DNA of 64,000 nucleotides from an uncultured Flavobacteriaceae bacterium (lineage in GTDB: Bacteria; Bacteroidota; Bacteroidia; Flavobacteriales; Flavobacteriaceae). A program made the translations under genes and the position numbers. Below, one piece after another: positions 1 through 9,089 of this stretch (positions are counted from its first letter, which is position 1; each line of letters begins with the position of its first letter). The notes beneath the pieces were generated by a model that did no database searches, was not told where the DNA came from, and worked only from the letters and a program-made list of their open reading frames with translations. Location of the stretch: NCBI GenBank assembly GCA_947494325.1, contig CANLUS010000002.1, positions 434,001 to 498,000 on the forward strand, given 5' to 3'.

Positions 1-1319
1 TTAGCAACTATTTCAGGATTTTCAGAAGCGACGTTTACTGTCTCACTAATATCTGTTGATAAATCATACAATTCGATAGTTTCGATGGTATTATAATCAT
101 AGTCAACTGGAAGGCCATCTTTACCTCCATCTCTTCCATTTAGACTTCTATATTTATGTGGATAATATAGTTTCCACTTCCCATATCGAATACCATGAAG
201 TTCGTTCACATGGTAATAAAAGTAATATGCTTCATGAGGGGAAGTATCCGAATCGCCAGTCCAAATATCCCACACATTCCTTCCGTCGATTGTTTTCTCA
301 GGTAATTTCGCTCCTGTAATTTTAGCAATGGTTGGCATTATATCTATGGCCATCATCGGAACATCAATCACCCTACCCGATTCAATTTTTTTCGGAAATT
401 TGATGATGCAAGGCTCCCTTTGTCCACCTTCTAAGGCCGTACCTTTACCTTCTCTTAATGGATACGCACAACCTGCATGATCTCCATAGTTAAGCCATGG
501 GCCGTTATCTGACGTGAAAATAACCAAGGTGTTCTCATCTATATTTTGCTCTTTTAATGCGGCCATGATCTGTCCAACTGACCAATCAATTTCCATGATC
601 ACATCGCCGTACAAACCTCGCTCAGATTTTCCTTTGAATTTATCAGATACGGCCAAAGGTACATGAGGTTGTGGATGTGCCACATATAGGAAAAATGGGT
701 TTGCTTTGTTTCGTTTAATAAAATCAACACTTCGCTCTGTAATCTGAGTGGTTAATGATGATTGGTTGGTTAGCGTATCAATAATGGTTTCGTTTTCGAA
801 TAATGCCAATGGGTCAAAGTCAAAAATTGGACCTTGCTGTGGGTGAAACGGCCACATGTCATTAGAATAAGGAATTCCAAAATATTCATCAAACCCTTGT
901 TTATTTGGCATAAATTCAGGGTGATCACCCAAGTGCCATTTTCCAAATATCCCAGTTTTATAATCGATCTCCTTAAGCATTTCTGCAATGGTAGTTTCCG
1001 ATAGATTCAATCCTTGTTTGCTACTGGGCATAAAAGCTCCATGTACTCCTATTCTGTTCGGATAACAACCGGTTAGCAACCCAGCTCTTGAAGCAGAACA
1101 TACCGCCTGTGCTGCATAAAAATCGGTCAAACGAATTCCATCTTTTGCCATTTGATCTAAATGAGGTGTCTTTATATCGGTGGCACCGAAACATCCAACA
1201 TCCTGATATCCTTGATCGTCAGTAAAAATTATAATAACATTTGGTTTCGCACTATTTATAGGTTCTTTCGTTGTACACGAAATGCAAACGACTAAAATTA
1301 AGAGTAGTATTCTATTCAT
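1..1319 (-). CDS. Sulfatase, lipoprotein (3' end cut by window edge)
   Basis: The frame runs open from the ATG at 1319 to the window edge, so the C-terminus is missing. The N-terminus is a lipoprotein signal with the lipobox cysteine near residue 15. An N-terminal DD pair (about residues 34-35, metal-binding in sulfatases) is followed by C-S-A-S-R at residues 74-78. This is the type I sulfatase signature whose cysteine is converted to formylglycine. The family hydrolyses sulfate esters, usually of sulfated glycans in marine Bacteroidota. It is the last visible gene of a minus-strand operon with an esterase, a DUF1080 protein and a cytochrome-c dehydrogenase. That context suggests desulfation of a modified polysaccharide in the periplasm or at the cell surface. 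The substrate cannot be read from sequence. Class is very secure; specificity is unknown. Confidence 0.93.
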   Translation of the reverse strand, partial: MNRILLLILVVCISCTTKEPINSAKPNVIIIFTDDQGYQDVGCFGATDIKTPHLDQMAKDGIRLTDFYAAQAVCSASRAGLLTGCYPNRIGVHGAFMPSSKQGLNLSETTIAEMLKEIDYKTGIFGKWHLGDHPEFMPNKQGFDEYFGIPYSNDMWPFHPQQGPIFDFDPLALFENETIIDTLTNQSSLTTQITERSVDFIKRNKANPFFLYVAHPQPHVPLAVSDKFKGKSERGLYGDVIMEIDWSVGQIMAALKEQNIDENTLVIFTSDNGPWLNYGDHAGCAYPLREGKGTALEGGQREPCIIKFPKKIESGRVIDVPMMAIDIMPTIAKITGAKLPEKTIDGRNVWDIWTGDSDTSPHEAYYFYYHVNELHGIRYGKWKLYYPHKYRSLNGRDGGKDGLPVDYDYNTIETIELYDLSTDISETVNVASENPEIVA

Positions 1320-1358
1320 TTTATCTTTTTTAGGTGACCGATGTTTAAAAAATTTATG

Positions 1359-2450
1359 CTACCAATCAATAGTATCTTCCATAAAGGTTATTAGGCTCTT
1401 TGCCATTTTCTTTTGATCTTCAACAGATGGATGCGTAGTGGATTCTATATACGGCATAAAATGGGTGAGTATTGCTCCATCATTTGTATTCACTACTGCC
1501 TGCTTAATATAATCAATCCATTTTGACCCTTGTTTTGCCGCATCCATTCCTCCTAAAGAACAAATAATAGTAGCTTCAGGATATTGATTTCTCAAGTTTC
1601 CTAGAAATTGCTGGTACGCGTTTATGATATACTCTTCATCTGGCGCTTTAGCACCGAATCGTTTTTTAAATTCCTCATTTTCTGGATAGTTAACAATCCA
1701 CGAGTCATTTTGAAATAAATTAATAACCACGACATCGGGTTGATATAGAGAAAAATCCCATTTACTAGTTGGCTCTCTCGGATCCAATCTATCATATATT
1801 TCGGGCATGATCACAGGAATCCAGCTAACCATAATACCTATGCCGCTCCTACAAATACAATGATAATCTGCATTAAAATGTCTTGCTGTAATCGCGGCAT
1901 AACTTGCATAGTTATTAGTGTAAGTACTGTCTGGAGAATCTTTACCTGATACATCCTCAACGGCATAACCAGCAGTTATCGAATTCCCGTAAAATTCAAT
2001 TTTCCTATTCGAAGATGCCGACTTCGCTAATAATTTAGCGTTTCCCTTTATTTTAAACCCATAAAACGAAGATGCTCCCCTATCCCATTCTGTTCGTTTA
2101 AAAATTTCGATGGTATGTTTCCCTTTAGGGAGATTTGTGGCGAGCTGGTGATATCCCTTAATGGTATCTGGCCTTAGTATCATAAGGCTATCATTGTTGA
2201 GCATAACATTATAATAGTTTTCTCCATTTTCATCTTTCATCAATGCCTCAATTGATTCACCTTCAAAATTAAGTTTTAAGGATGTTCCAGACCAAAATAG
2301 CCGAGCCCCTTTTGCTTCTGTCGAATCTATTCTTCCATTATAGACTATTTGAGGATTTGAAGAATCGATATATAGTTCTTGCTTATTTGAACAGGCAAAT
2401 GTTAATATTAAGAATCCTATTAGGATACTGTTTCTATAAAAAGGTATCAT
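1359..2450 (-). CDS. SGNH/GDSL esterase, CE2-like lipoprotein
   Basis: A 363-residue lipoprotein (lipobox cysteine at residue 20) with a beta-rich N-terminal half. Its C-terminal SGNH-hydrolase half opens with G-N-S-I-T-A-G at about 155-161, where S157 is the nucleophile. A histidine in T-H-P-S at about residue 340 fits the catalytic His. An N-terminal jelly-roll followed by an SGNH domain is the layout of CE2 acetyl-xylan esterases, which remove acetyl groups from glycans. It sits 39 bp upstream of the sulfatase and 22 bp downstream of the DUF1080 gene on the same strand, so co-transcription is likely. Deacetylation plus desulfation would fit stepwise removal of substituents. The exact esterase family is my inference from architecture. 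Confidence 0.85.
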   Translation of the reverse strand: MIPFYRNSILIGFLILTFACSNKQELYIDSSNPQIVYNGRIDSTEAKGARLFWSGTSLKLNFEGESIEALMKDENGENYYNVMLNNDSLMILRPDTIKGYHQLATNLPKGKHTIEIFKRTEWDRGASSFYGFKIKGNAKLLAKSASSNRKIEFYGNSITAGYAVEDVSGKDSPDSTYTNNYASYAAITARHFNADYHCICRSGIGIMVSWIPVIMPEIYDRLDPREPTSKWDFSLYQPDVVVINLFQNDSWIVNYPENEEFKKRFGAKAPDEEYIINAYQQFLGNLRNQYPEATIICSLGGMDAAKQGSKWIDYIKQAVVNTNDGAILTHFMPYIESTTHPSVEDQKKMAKSLITFMEDTIDW

Positions 2451-2472
2451 ATCTTTTTTGGAATTAAGACCG

Positions 2473-3174
2473 TTAATCCGATTTTATTAAAGTTGCCGTT
2501 ATATTATCACTATTTTGATAGCGCTCAGGTTCTTCGGTAATGATTTTTAAGTTGCGCCATCGTATTTCTTTACCAACATCGAGACTATCTCCAATGCTAT
2601 GCACTTGTAATCCGATAAAACCATTTGTTGTCATACCGTCTTCTAAATTGGCCGTGTTCACACCATTAACCCAAACAACAAGTCGGTCTTTCACTGCCTC
2701 AATTCTATAGCTATTCCATGCTCCATTCTTAAAAGCTTTTCTTCCTTGGGGATTCTCTTCAAGATTATACAACCAACCTCTTCGTCCTTCATCATAAATA
2801 CCGCCACTCCAAGCCCTCTTACTTGGATCAATTTCTACCTGATAACCATGCACCTGCCCTTCATTATAGTCGGGGATACTATTACTCCGTATCTGAACCC
2901 CTGAATTTATAGTACTATCTACCAGCACTTCAAATTCTAAAATAAAATCCGAAAACAATTTAGTAGTACACAAGAATGTATTTGGAGAGCCTATTTTGGT
3001 GGTTCCAATAATCTGTCCTTCTTGCACTATATATTCTGAAGTCCCATTTCGAATCTCCCAATTCGTAAGTGTTTTGCCATCAAATAATTGAATCCAAGGT
3101 GTTTCTTGTTTCTCTTTGCATGAAAACGACACTGATACTAGTATCGCTATTGATAAATAGTTAATAATTTTCAT
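2473..3174 (-). CDS. DUF1080 (3-keto-disaccharide hydrolase-type) lipoprotein
   Basis: A 233-residue lipoprotein with its lipobox at about residue 19. It has the DUF1080 hallmarks: W-I-Q-L-F-D-G-K-T-L near the start, the central 'G-V-Q-I-R-S' strand and the late 'G-F-I-G-L-Q-V-H' segment. The fold is a concanavalin-like beta-sandwich, and characterised members act on 3-keto-glycosides. The start codon overlaps the 3' end of the upstream dehydrogenase gene by 14 bp, which implies translational coupling. A DUF1080 protein coupled to a sugar-dehydrogenase-like protein suggests oxidation followed by cleavage of a 3-keto sugar. That pathway is an inference. Confidence 0.88.
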   Translation of the reverse strand: MKIINYLSIAILVSVSFSCKEKQETPWIQLFDGKTLTNWEIRNGTSEYIVQEGQIIGTTKIGSPNTFLCTTKLFSDFILEFEVLVDSTINSGVQIRSNSIPDYNEGQVHGYQVEIDPSKRAWSGGIYDEGRRGWLYNLEENPQGRKAFKNGAWNSYRIEAVKDRLVVWVNGVNTANLEDGMTTNGFIGLQVHSIGDSLDVGKEIRWRNLKIITEEPERYQNSDNITATLIKSD

Positions 3175-5341
3175 TGAGTTCTTTTACAGTGAATACTTGA
3201 TCTTTCGAGCGTTTTAAGTTACGTAAACTGTCCACCTTTTTAACAGTTAAATTTTGCGGAGAAGTTGTAAACGCATTTCTAATATAGTTTCCAATATCTA
3301 CAATATCTTGATCGGAAATACTCTCTTGATTGCCGATTCCCGGCATCGCAACATTAAATTCATAAGCTTCTCCATTTACCGAAATTGGGCCCGTCAAACC
3401 GTACAACATAATGGCTGCAAGTTTCTCAGGACTCTCAGAAACGTATTCAGAGTTGAGTAATGGTGGCGCTAATCCTTTGAGACCTTCTCCATCAACACCA
3501 TGACAAGATGCACATTGATTTCGGTACAACGGTAAGCCTCGGGTTAAACCATCTTTTGAAATCTCTGAAGTCGTGCTTTTTTGAGTTGGTTCTTTTAGCG
3601 TTTCTAATTGTAATCGTATGGTGTCATAGTCATTGGCGGTATCGATCAGTACTTCTTCCTTACCCTCAATACCTGAATAGATAGGTTCTAAAAACCAGGA
3701 GGCTCCTTTATATCGCTCAATTAGCAACATTAGATACTTACTATTTTCTTCGGTGATCTGCCTTGATAAATAAAAGCTTAAATGATAATCAATCATTTCA
3801 TTTTCTAATGCCATTAGTTGTTCAATCGAATTAGCGTTTAAGGTGCTGTTTTCTTGACTCATTAATTTTAAGCTATGTGCGCATAATGAAGGTTTCGTCA
3901 TCATTTCATCATTCATAAACTCTAAATGATTTAACCCACCAAGGCCCTCTAAGGCATACAGAGCATGGATCTGAGTAATTTCATTAGTATGAGTATCCAA
4001 TATGGTCTTTAGTGGAGAAATAAGTTTTGGATCTTGAGAATTTACGAGCAGCTGTTGCGCTTTGTTTCGGATCCAAGTATTCATTGAGCTTAAAGAATCT
4101 ATCAAATTAGTTGATGACAGTTTTGTTAGATCAATATTTCGATTAGCCTTATGACCTTTACTAGTAACTTTTAAGATTCGCCCCATACCAACAATACTAT
4201 CCAGTCCTTTTTTTATGTATAAATCTCTTAGATAAGATGTCATGTATGTTTTATGTTGAATAATTCCGCGATGCATGTCTACTATATACAAACCGCCATC
4301 TGGTCCATTCTGTAGGTTCACAGGCCGAAACGCTTCATCTTTTGAAACAAGAAATTCTTTATTTTGCCAAACTTGCTTACCGGTTCGTCTTAGAGCAAAC
4401 GGATCTACAACATTTCTCTTGATCAAGTTTACCTCAGGTCCACAAACAAAAACATTACCTTGGTAATCTTGTGGTAAAGATGCTCCTTGAAAATATACTG
4501 GAGCACAGGCACTTGTGAAATTTATCAACTTTCCTTCTTCATCTAAATTCCCTTCAATATATCCTCTATTTACGGCTGTGGCCTGAATCGGATATACCCG
4601 TTGATCATTTACAATAGTTATATCAACTCCGAGTTTAGGTTTAAAATTGGGGTGCTGATTTAATACATTTGGCAGCGCCCAATCACCACGCACCTGATTT
4701 GAATTATCATTATAAAGTAATCTTCCAATAGCGTCATGCGTTATGCCCCATTGCCCTCGAAAAGACGTCGTTTCTATTTCCCATTGGCCATTTCTTCTCC
4801 GGTAACGCTTCGTAGATTTCGCATTGTAAATCCAATTATCAATATTCATTAACAGACCGTTAGGTTGATGTTCAACGTTTCCTCCTACTGCATAGTCAGC
4901 ATCAACAAGTGTTCTTTTACCTGGTGATAAATCCTCATTAATTTCAACAAAATACAGATTTGGGGGTTCGGCATACAACAAGCCTCCATAAACATGTGCA
5001 ATAGCCCTAACTAACTTTAATCCATCTAAAAATATGGTCGTATGGTCCATTTGACCATCTTTATCTTCGTCATGAAAAACTAAAATTCTCCCAACGGGCA
5101 TTTTTGGCTCACTACCTTCAATACTTTGCATGTAGCCCGCCATTTCTATGGCCCACAACCGACCGTGATCATCAAAACTAATATTTACAGGTGCTTCAAT
5201 CAAAGGTTCTGCAACAATAGCTTCTAGTTGAAATCCTTCTTCTAATTCGTAGTCATCGAATGATACATAAGTTTCTTCGTACTCCTTCGCACAAGAAGCC
5301 AATGTAAAAACAGTAATTAATAACAGGAAGAATGGTTTCAT
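3161..5341 (-). CDS. Membrane-bound dehydrogenase-like lipoprotein with C-terminal cytochrome c
   Basis: A 726-residue lipoprotein (lipobox near residue 17). Residues about 25-390 form a beta-propeller typical of the 'putative membrane-bound dehydrogenase' family of Planctomycetes and Bacteroidota. An alpha-helical HEAT-like stretch spans about 400-570. A c-type cytochrome domain follows, with C610-A-S-C-H614 and a probable axial methionine at M666 (A-M-P-G). The protein would oxidise a sugar or alcohol in the periplasm and pass electrons to the haem. It overlaps the DUF1080 gene by 14 bp and follows the receptor gene by 86 bp. Haem attachment is directly supported by the motif. Substrate and cofactor (PQQ or other) are not visible. 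Confidence 0.85.
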   Translation of the reverse strand: MKPFFLLLITVFTLASCAKEYEETYVSFDDYELEEGFQLEAIVAEPLIEAPVNISFDDHGRLWAIEMAGYMQSIEGSEPKMPVGRILVFHDEDKDGQMDHTTIFLDGLKLVRAIAHVYGGLLYAEPPNLYFVEINEDLSPGKRTLVDADYAVGGNVEHQPNGLLMNIDNWIYNAKSTKRYRRRNGQWEIETTSFRGQWGITHDAIGRLLYNDNSNQVRGDWALPNVLNQHPNFKPKLGVDITIVNDQRVYPIQATAVNRGYIEGNLDEEGKLINFTSACAPVYFQGASLPQDYQGNVFVCGPEVNLIKRNVVDPFALRRTGKQVWQNKEFLVSKDEAFRPVNLQNGPDGGLYIVDMHRGIIQHKTYMTSYLRDLYIKKGLDSIVGMGRILKVTSKGHKANRNIDLTKLSSTNLIDSLSSMNTWIRNKAQQLLVNSQDPKLISPLKTILDTHTNEITQIHALYALEGLGGLNHLEFMNDEMMTKPSLCAHSLKLMSQENSTLNANSIEQLMALENEMIDYHLSFYLSRQITEENSKYLMLLIERYKGASWFLEPIYSGIEGKEEVLIDTANDYDTIRLQLETLKEPTQKSTTSEISKDGLTRGLPLYRNQCASCHGVDGEGLKGLAPPLLNSEYVSESPEKLAAIMLYGLTGPISVNGEAYEFNVAMPGIGNQESISDQDIVDIGNYIRNAFTTSPQNLTVKKVDSLRNLKRSKDQVFTVKELNENY

Positions 5342-5427
5342 AGATTGGGGCAGCTTTTAAAATAAAGTCATTGTCACTCTCAAAGATAACCATTGTTCTT
5401 TAATTCGTATAACGAGTATCAATGTAA

Positions 5428-7833
5428 TTAGCTTCCTAATCTATTTTTTTCATCTTCTAAACCAATGGTACGTTTTTTTGCTTTCTTTATCTCATTCCGA
5501 CCAAAATTATAGGTTAAATTCAATCTCACCTGTCTACTATCATTACCTCCATCTCCATTAATAATTAAATTACCGAATTGGGTATCTCCTTGCCATGGAG
5601 ATGTAAAAAGAATATCGTTAAATGCCAATCTCGCTGTGAACTTATCATTAAATACTTTCTTTTGTAAGGCTACATTCAAGGACCCTAAACTTTTGGTTCT
5701 GTACGTGCCTCCCCAAATAGATGGAGAGCTATACCACCCAGACACCTCTGCTTTAAATCCTTTTGGAAGTTTAAAAGTATTTTGAGCGTACAGACTCAAG
5801 GTATTTTGCGAAATGGGTATAAAATCGGTATTTGTTGCTTCGAAAATGCTTCGATATGCATTGACACTAAAATAAATACTCCACCAATTATTGAACTTCG
5901 TAGGATAAGAAATTCCTACATTAATTACTTTCTGATTTGCTACATTACGTGTTGTCAAAAAGTTCTGATTCTGGCCTACAGCTTCGGTCACCTTAGCAAA
6001 GTAATCCTTAATAAAACTATAACTTAAAGATGTAGTTAGTCTATAATTGTAGGTATGAGAAAACTTCAAATTATCAGTATATTGGGGTTGTAAAAAGGGA
6101 TTTCCTTTGCTAAAAGATAATTCATCAATCTTATATTCGAACGGATTCAAACTAGCGTAATTGGGTCGTTGTATGCGGCGACTATAGGTAAGGACTAATG
6201 AATTCTTTCGGTTCATTTGATAGGTCAATCCCCCGCTAGGGAACCAATCTGTATACTTGCGCTCTACTCTATCATTTTGGGTTGCGATCAAACTAGTTAA
6301 TTTACCATCAGAAGTTGTTTGTTCTATGCGTAAACCAAACTGTAAATTCCATTTTTTAACCTTTCTGTTATAATTGAAATAAGCTGCACTTACCTCCTCG
6401 TCATATGTAAAGTCATTTGTACGGTCTTCATTAAGAACGTCGACGTTATTGATCCTGTCAAAAAAATCAAACTGATTGTCTGTTACTACTTTCGAATACT
6501 TTGCTCCAACGCCTAATTTACCTTTCAAAAAATTCTGTTCATAATCGACTTTAGAGGTGAGAATATCAATATTAATTGGGGTAATCATAAAATTCACGGT
6601 TTCACTTAATAATGTAGTCTCGTCACCGTTAAAATATCTATTTGGTTGTAAATTTTCGCGATCTCGTTCGTAGCGACCATAATCAACGTCGAAATTTATC
6701 GAAGCTCCTTTTTTGATCTTATATGTATAATTTCCATTTATATATAAGTTTACCGTTTTATTTTCTGAATTACTACCAGCAACTAGCACTTGATCAGGTT
6801 GACTATTCCCTACCGGAATAATTGGTGTTCTAGAGCTACTATTGGCATCCGATTTACTAAAATTTCCGGTTAAAATAACACCGAAAGTTGATTTTTTAGT
6901 CGCATACCAATCAAATCCAATTCTAGCATTATTACTGTTATTGTCAAATATAGTTTCGGTTTGTGCATCAAAAATAACATCATTCTGCGTTCGATATAAA
7001 TTTATAAAGTTCAAACTTTCACCGAATCGGTTGCTAAATGATCCATAAACACTCGTTTTCTTATTTCTATTATTAAACGAAACTGAGTTGTTATATCGTG
7101 CAAATTCGCCATAAGTCAATCCAGTAGCAAGACTTCCATTTGTACCTAAACTTTTGTCTCGTTTAAAAATGATATTTATAATTCCTGCGTTTCCTTCTGC
7201 GTCATACTTTGAAGAAGGCTGTGTAATAATTTCAATAGATTCGACATCAGAAGCCTGTATAGTTTTAAGGTAATTTACCAAATCTTCGCCCCGCAATACA
7301 GAGGGTTTATCATCAATATAGATCAAGACACCCGTTTTCCCTTCCACAATTATATTGTCATTATTATCAACAGTCACACCTGGAGCTTTTCTCAATAATT
7401 CAAATCCCGAATCTCCAGCAGCACTAATAGAATTTTGAATATTAAATACAGTCTTATCTGCTTGTACTTGAACAATGGGTTTTTCAGCTTTTATAGAAAC
7501 TTCATTCAGCGTTTCACTAGCCACCTTTAACTGAATAATTCCCAAATCCTTATCGGATTCTAAAAAGGCAAAAGTTGCTGAGGTATACTTTTCAAACCCT
7601 AAGATTTCAATTATCAATTTATAAGACCCAGCCTTGATGTTTTTAATAACGAATATACCCTGATCATTGCTTATTGCGGCTTTTACAAATGTTTTGCCAT
7701 CTTCCTGGTATAATGAAGCGGCCGCCAAATAAATAGGTTGATTTTTGGTATCGACAATCTTTCCGCGAAGGCTTTGAGCGATTAAACTAGAACTAACTAA
7801 TAAGATCATAGTAAATGTAAGAAATGCTTTCAT
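5428..7833 (-). CDS. TonB-dependent receptor-like outer-membrane protein (OMP_b-brl type)
   Basis: An 801-residue outer-membrane protein with a cleavable signal ending near S-L-I-A-Q. It then has a carboxypeptidase-regulatory-like domain (about 22-105), a plug region (about 115-225, with 'E-S-I-E-I-I-T-Q-P-S-S-K-Y-D-A-E-G-N-A-G') and a large beta-barrel ending at about 785. No SusD partner is next to it, so it differs from a classical Sus pair. It is the likely first gene of the minus-strand catabolic operon, 86 bp ahead of the dehydrogenase gene. It diverges from a LytS/LytTR pair across a 179-bp region that carries a long imperfect inverted repeat. The ligand is unknown; import of an oligosaccharide or related compound is a contextual guess. 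Confidence 0.88.
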   Translation of the reverse strand: MKAFLTFTMILLVSSSLIAQSLRGKIVDTKNQPIYLAAASLYQEDGKTFVKAAISNDQGIFVIKNIKAGSYKLIIEILGFEKYTSATFAFLESDKDLGIIQLKVASETLNEVSIKAEKPIVQVQADKTVFNIQNSISAAGDSGFELLRKAPGVTVDNNDNIIVEGKTGVLIYIDDKPSVLRGEDLVNYLKTIQASDVESIEIITQPSSKYDAEGNAGIINIIFKRDKSLGTNGSLATGLTYGEFARYNNSVSFNNRNKKTSVYGSFSNRFGESLNFINLYRTQNDVIFDAQTETIFDNNSNNARIGFDWYATKKSTFGVILTGNFSKSDANSSSRTPIIPVGNSQPDQVLVAGSNSENKTVNLYINGNYTYKIKKGASINFDVDYGRYERDRENLQPNRYFNGDETTLLSETVNFMITPINIDILTSKVDYEQNFLKGKLGVGAKYSKVVTDNQFDFFDRINNVDVLNEDRTNDFTYDEEVSAAYFNYNRKVKKWNLQFGLRIEQTTSDGKLTSLIATQNDRVERKYTDWFPSGGLTYQMNRKNSLVLTYSRRIQRPNYASLNPFEYKIDELSFSKGNPFLQPQYTDNLKFSHTYNYRLTTSLSYSFIKDYFAKVTEAVGQNQNFLTTRNVANQKVINVGISYPTKFNNWWSIYFSVNAYRSIFEATNTDFIPISQNTLSLYAQNTFKLPKGFKAEVSGWYSSPSIWGGTYRTKSLGSLNVALQKKVFNDKFTARLAFNDILFTSPWQGDTQFGNLIINGDGGNDSRQVRLNLTYNFGRNEIKKAKKRTIGLEDEKNRLGS

Positions 7834-7894
7834 AATATTAAGTTTTTGATATCACAAAAGTGTTATACTTGGTGATGCAAAACATCTATATTCT

Positions 7895-7958
7895 GATGAA
7901 CAGACCTATTTAACGATGAGTTGGATGGGCAGTTCAACGGCAAATAGGTTCATTCATC
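7895..7958. promoter_or_regulatory. Long imperfect inverted repeat in a divergent promoter region
   Basis: The arms at 7895-7911 and 7942-7958 match at 14 of 17 positions. Each consists of GATGAA, three variable bases and ACCTATTT, inverted across a 30-base spacer. The repeat lies between the receptor gene (minus) and the sensor-kinase gene (plus). A symmetrical operator is the simplest reading. An RNA hairpin in the kinase leader is less likely, because a promoter-like element lies downstream of it. Confidence 0.5.
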
Positions 7959-7969
7959 GAAAAGGATAA

Positions 7970-7998
7970 TTGAAAAAAATGTGATATTTTTAACTTTA
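7970..7998 (+). promoter_or_regulatory. Possible Bacteroidota promoter for the kinase/regulator pair
   Basis: TTG at 7970-7972 followed after 18 bases by TAACTTTA (7991-7998). The second element matches the Bacteroidota -7 consensus TAnnTTTG at 7 of 8 positions. It ends 14 bases before the kinase ATG at 8013, so the leader would be very short. Assigned by pattern only. Confidence 0.4.
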
Positions 7999-8012
7999 CA
8001 GAAACTCGTACT

Positions 8013-9089
8013 ATGACAAGCGAATCTTCATTTTTTAAAAAAACATTTCTAGGCATAAGAATTGATGAATTACTCAGTTTCATTTTCTTTTATTTTTTTT
8101 GGGCCTTTGCCTATCATTTAGCAATTACCATAAATAGCAGAGCTTGGGCGAATGGAGAAGTATCTGTTTTTCATTTCAAAGATTTTATGGATAGTGTTGG
8201 AATTGATTATATCATGAAAGCCATTATAACGTATCCTATTTGGTGGTTGTTGATTCGTAAGTTAAAATCGTGGAATAAATTAAAAAAAATCTCATTACAC
8301 CTTATATTATTACCAGCATTTGTACTACTATGGCAACAGAGTTATTATGTGGTAAGTGAATTCTTCGGGTTTGGGCATTTAAATGGAGTTGCGAGAGTTT
8401 GGGACATCTATATTCCTTCATTGTTTTATACCCTTCAATTTGGAATCATTCATTCGTATAACTACTATCTAGAAAATCAACAAAAGATACGTTTAGAAGG
8501 TGAGTTGCGAACAGCTGCTCTTAAAAGTGAATTATCTGCGATAAAAGCACAATTAAATCCACATTTTCTATATAATATTTTTAATACGATTAGTGCTTCC
8601 GTACCTGCCGAAAATGAAAAAACCAGGCAATTAATTGCAGAGCTTTCTGATTTGTTTCGTTATCAATTAAAAGCCTCTCAAGTTGATAAAGTCACCTTAA
8701 AAGAAGAACTTGCCTTTGTTAAAAAGTATTTAGATCTCGAAAAAGAACGTTTTCAAGAACGGTTAAAAATTAATATAGAAGTAGATGACTCAATTTTAAA
8801 CGAAAAGGTACCTCCAATGCTTTTACAGCCATTAGTTGAAAATTCAGTAAAACACGGACTCTCATCACTTATCGAAGGCGGAACGATTATGATAAAAATA
8901 GAAAAGAAAAATGAGAAATTGTTTTTTGAAATCACCGATACAGGAATAGGGGTCGATGATAAAATCAACATCTTTGAAAAAGGTGTCGGACTTAACAATA
9001 CACGTTTGAGATTAGAGAAAATGTATCAAAGTACACTGCAACTTACAGATAATACTCCTAACGGATTAAAAATAAGTTTTGCGATATGA
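8013..9089 (+). CDS. LytS/YehU-type sensor histidine kinase
   Basis: A 358-residue membrane kinase. The N-terminus has about four hydrophobic helices (residues roughly 20-150) without a large extracellular sensor. The His_kinase domain has the phospho-acceptor motif L-N-P-H-F-L-Y-N with H184. A degenerate HATPase domain contains 'L-Q-P-L-V-E-N-S-V-K-H-G' and 'D-T-G-I-G'. It overlaps the LytTR regulator gene through ATGA, so the pair is translationally coupled. It diverges from the glycan-catabolism receptor operon, making that operon a plausible target. The stimulus is unknown; with so little periplasmic sequence it may sense within the membrane. Confidence 0.93.
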   Translation: MTSESSFFKKTFLGIRIDELLSFIFFYFFWAFAYHLAITINSRAWANGEVSVFHFKDFMDSVGIDYIMKAIITYPIWWLLIRKLKSWNKLKKISLHLILLPAFVLLWQQSYYVVSEFFGFGHLNGVARVWDIYIPSLFYTLQFGIIHSYNYYLENQQKIRLEGELRTAALKSELSAIKAQLNPHFLYNIFNTISASVPAENEKTRQLIAELSDLFRYQLKASQVDKVTLKEELAFVKKYLDLEKERFQERLKINIEVDDSILNEKVPPMLLQPLVENSVKHGLSSLIEGGTIMIKIEKKNEKLFFEITDTGIGVDDKINIFEKGVGLNNTRLRLEKMYQSTLQLTDNTPNGLKISFAI

